A stretch of 7,301 nt of DNA from CAUZEO01 sp963578625 (GTDB taxonomy: Bacteria; Verrucomicrobiota; Kiritimatiellia; SLOV01). The notes under the pieces are model-generated. The model ran no database searches. It worked only from the letters and a program-made list of their open reading frames with translations, and was not told the DNA's origin. A program made the translations under genes and the position numbers. Numbering within the stretch: the first letter of the stretch is position 1; every line of letters starts with the position of its first letter. The DNA lies in contig CAUZEO010000269.1 in the NCBI GenBank assembly GCA_963578625.1, forward strand, positions 1-7,301, in the 5' to 3' direction. This document shows positions 6,775 through 7,301 of this stretch, one piece after another.

Positions 6775-6927
6775 TTGGAGCGCAAGGGTGATGCACAGCG
6801 CATATGCGACAATACTTATATTCTTGCCAACCGCCTTTCCCGCGAATATAGAGACCAACCGGATTCGTACGTGCAGCACAAGTTCGACGAGCTCTGGCAC
6901 GCCGCTCAACACCGGGACGAGTACTGA
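6775..6927 (+). CDS. Possible 50-residue small protein or gene remnant
   Basis: A TTG at 6775 is preceded at 6-nt spacing by GGAG (6765-6768) and opens a 50-codon frame to TGA 6925-6927. The peptide is helical-looking and charged: MERKGDAQRICDNTYILA, then NRLSREYRDQPDSY, and the end VQHKFDELWHAAQHRDEY. The second half has a high share of G/C-ending codons and natural amino-acid composition, while the overlapping longer frame at 6788-6979 is Ser/Thr-rich like a shadow. It diverges from, and lies over the leader of, the minus-strand gene. I do not recognise it. It may be a small regulator, a displaced C-terminal fragment of a lost gene, or chance. Confidence 0.3.
   Translation: MERKGDAQRICDNTYILANRLSREYRDQPDSYVQHKFDELWHAAQHRDEY
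6801..6830 (-). promoter_or_regulatory. Possible promoter of the minus-strand secreted protein
   Basis: On the minus strand TTGGCA (6830-6825) is five of six to the -35 consensus. After 18 nt comes CATATG (6806-6801), only three of six to -10. Transcription would begin near 6794 and leave a ~33-nt leader before ATG 6761. Supports the downstream start choice if real; the -10 is weak. Confidence 0.25.
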
Positions 6928-7143
6928 TACTGCTGATCGGGATGTCATGGCAGCGCAGGGCCGGAAATCACGCCCTTGACGTCGATGAACCTGCTCCTTA
7001 CATTGCATCTCTAATCGTGTCGGATGATGTTGTTGAGCGTGGACTCAGTCTTGGCCGTAGAGTCCGCTCGATTGTGAAGTTTTTCTGGATTTTCTAATGC
7101 TTTCGGGCAGCGAATGTTTCCCCCCGCGGCCCCGGATGCTACA
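6928..7143. other. Intergenic region before the tRNA
   Basis: No gene I can support. A + strand frame from ATG 6942 to TAA 7095-7097 encodes 51 residues ending RSIVKFFWIF, but it has no ribosome binding site at a proper distance and about half of its codons end in A or T. The last 70 bases become T-rich and hold the likely tRNA promoter. Confidence 0.5.
7072..7100 (+). promoter_or_regulatory. Likely tRNA promoter (sigma70-type)
   Basis: TTGTGA (7072-7077), a 17-nt T-rich spacer and TAATGC (7095-7100) resemble -35 and -10 boxes at the ideal distance. Transcription would begin near 7107, about 37 nt before the mature tRNA 5' end, which fits a short precursor trimmed by RNase P. Confidence 0.42.
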
Positions 7144-7220
7144 GGCGGAGTAGCTCAGTCGGTTAGAGCGGCGGCTTCATAAGCCGTAGGTCGTGGGTTC
7201 AAGTCCCTCCTCCGCCACCA
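7144..7220 (+). tRNA. tRNA-Met (CAT anticodon), elongator type
   Basis: A complete cloverleaf can be drawn: acceptor stem GGCGGAG/CTCCGCC with seven perfect pairs, D arm GCTC...GAGC, anticodon stem GCGGC/GCCGT (one G-T wobble) around loop TTCATAA, a five-base variable loop, a T arm with loop TTCAAGT, and encoded CCA at 7218-7220. The anticodon CAT occurs in elongator Met, initiator Met and the lysidine-modified Ile2 tRNA. The G1-C72 pair argues against initiator tRNA, which has an unpaired 1-72. The body resembles bacterial elongator tRNA-Met more than Ile2, but that distinction is less secure. The T stem GTGGG/CCCTC has one T-T mismatch. Confidence 0.96.
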
Positions 7221-7272
7221 CTCCTTCTCCCTGACTCCGACCCGCGCGGCAACTCCTTGCCCGTCACGATCT

Positions 7273-7299
7273 TATCCCGATTCCCGCCCGATCGGGATA
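7273..7299 (+). terminator. Hairpin downstream of the tRNA, possible terminator
   Basis: TATCCCGAT and ATCGGGATA form a perfect 9-bp stem around a nine-base loop, 52 nt after the tRNA. The window ends two bases later, so a following T run cannot be seen. It may end the tRNA transcript or be an intergenic palindromic repeat. Confidence 0.4.
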
Positions 7300-7301
7300 C
7301 T

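Noticed and set aside
6942..7097. 51-residue + strand ORF upstream of the tRNA
   Set aside because: No ribosome binding site at a usable distance, codon use not gene-like, and its end overlaps the probable tRNA promoter.
7144..7220. tRNA 3' end as an integration site of a mobile element
   Set aside because: No integrase gene and no direct repeat of the tRNA 3' end in the window.

Overview
The window looks like a bacterial chromosomal segment from a G+C-rich, carbohydrate-degrading lineage. The gene types (a beta-propeller hydrolase-like C-terminal module, a GH38 alpha-mannosidase, a Gfo/Idh/MocA oxidoreductase and a secreted TIM-barrel protein) are frequent in Planctomycetota, Verrucomicrobiota/Lentisphaerota-type bacteria and related uncultured phyla. 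That placement is an inference from gene content; no rRNA or ribosomal-protein marker is present.

Left part (1-4335, + strand): a tightly packed operon that enters from the left edge. It holds the last ~137 codons of a protein whose tail matches the C-terminal beta-domain seen after five-bladed propeller (GH32/43-like) proteins. After a 27-nt gap comes a full-length GH38 alpha-mannosidase-like enzyme (442-2844). Next is a small unrecognised gene that starts on an ATGA overlap (2841) and appears to be broken by a frameshift near a (CAGG)n repeat. Last is a Gfo/Idh/MocA oxidoreductase (preferred start 3244). The reading frame that runs out immediately before that oxidoreductase also ends on an ATGA overlap, so the small gene was probably once an intact ~136-residue protein coupled at both ends. 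Together the genes suggest breakdown of mannose-containing or related glycans, with release or trimming by hydrolases and oxidoreduction of a sugar product.

Middle (4336-4727): a lower-G+C convergent intergenic region with a perfect 9-bp inverted repeat, short direct repeats and no credible gene or canonical terminator.

Right part (4728-7301): a minus-strand gene for a secreted ~677-residue protein that I read as a TIM-barrel, glycoside-hydrolase-like enzyme of no family I can name. It is followed by a leader region with a possible small + strand ORF (TTG start, good ribosome binding site). An elongator-type tRNA-Met(CAT) follows, with a plausible promoter before it and a hairpin after it at the window edge.

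I do not see a mobile element, CRISPR array, phage or defence gene. The most unusual item is the broken small gene between the mannosidase and the oxidoreductase; the secreted TIM-barrel protein is the best candidate for an undescribed enzyme activity.
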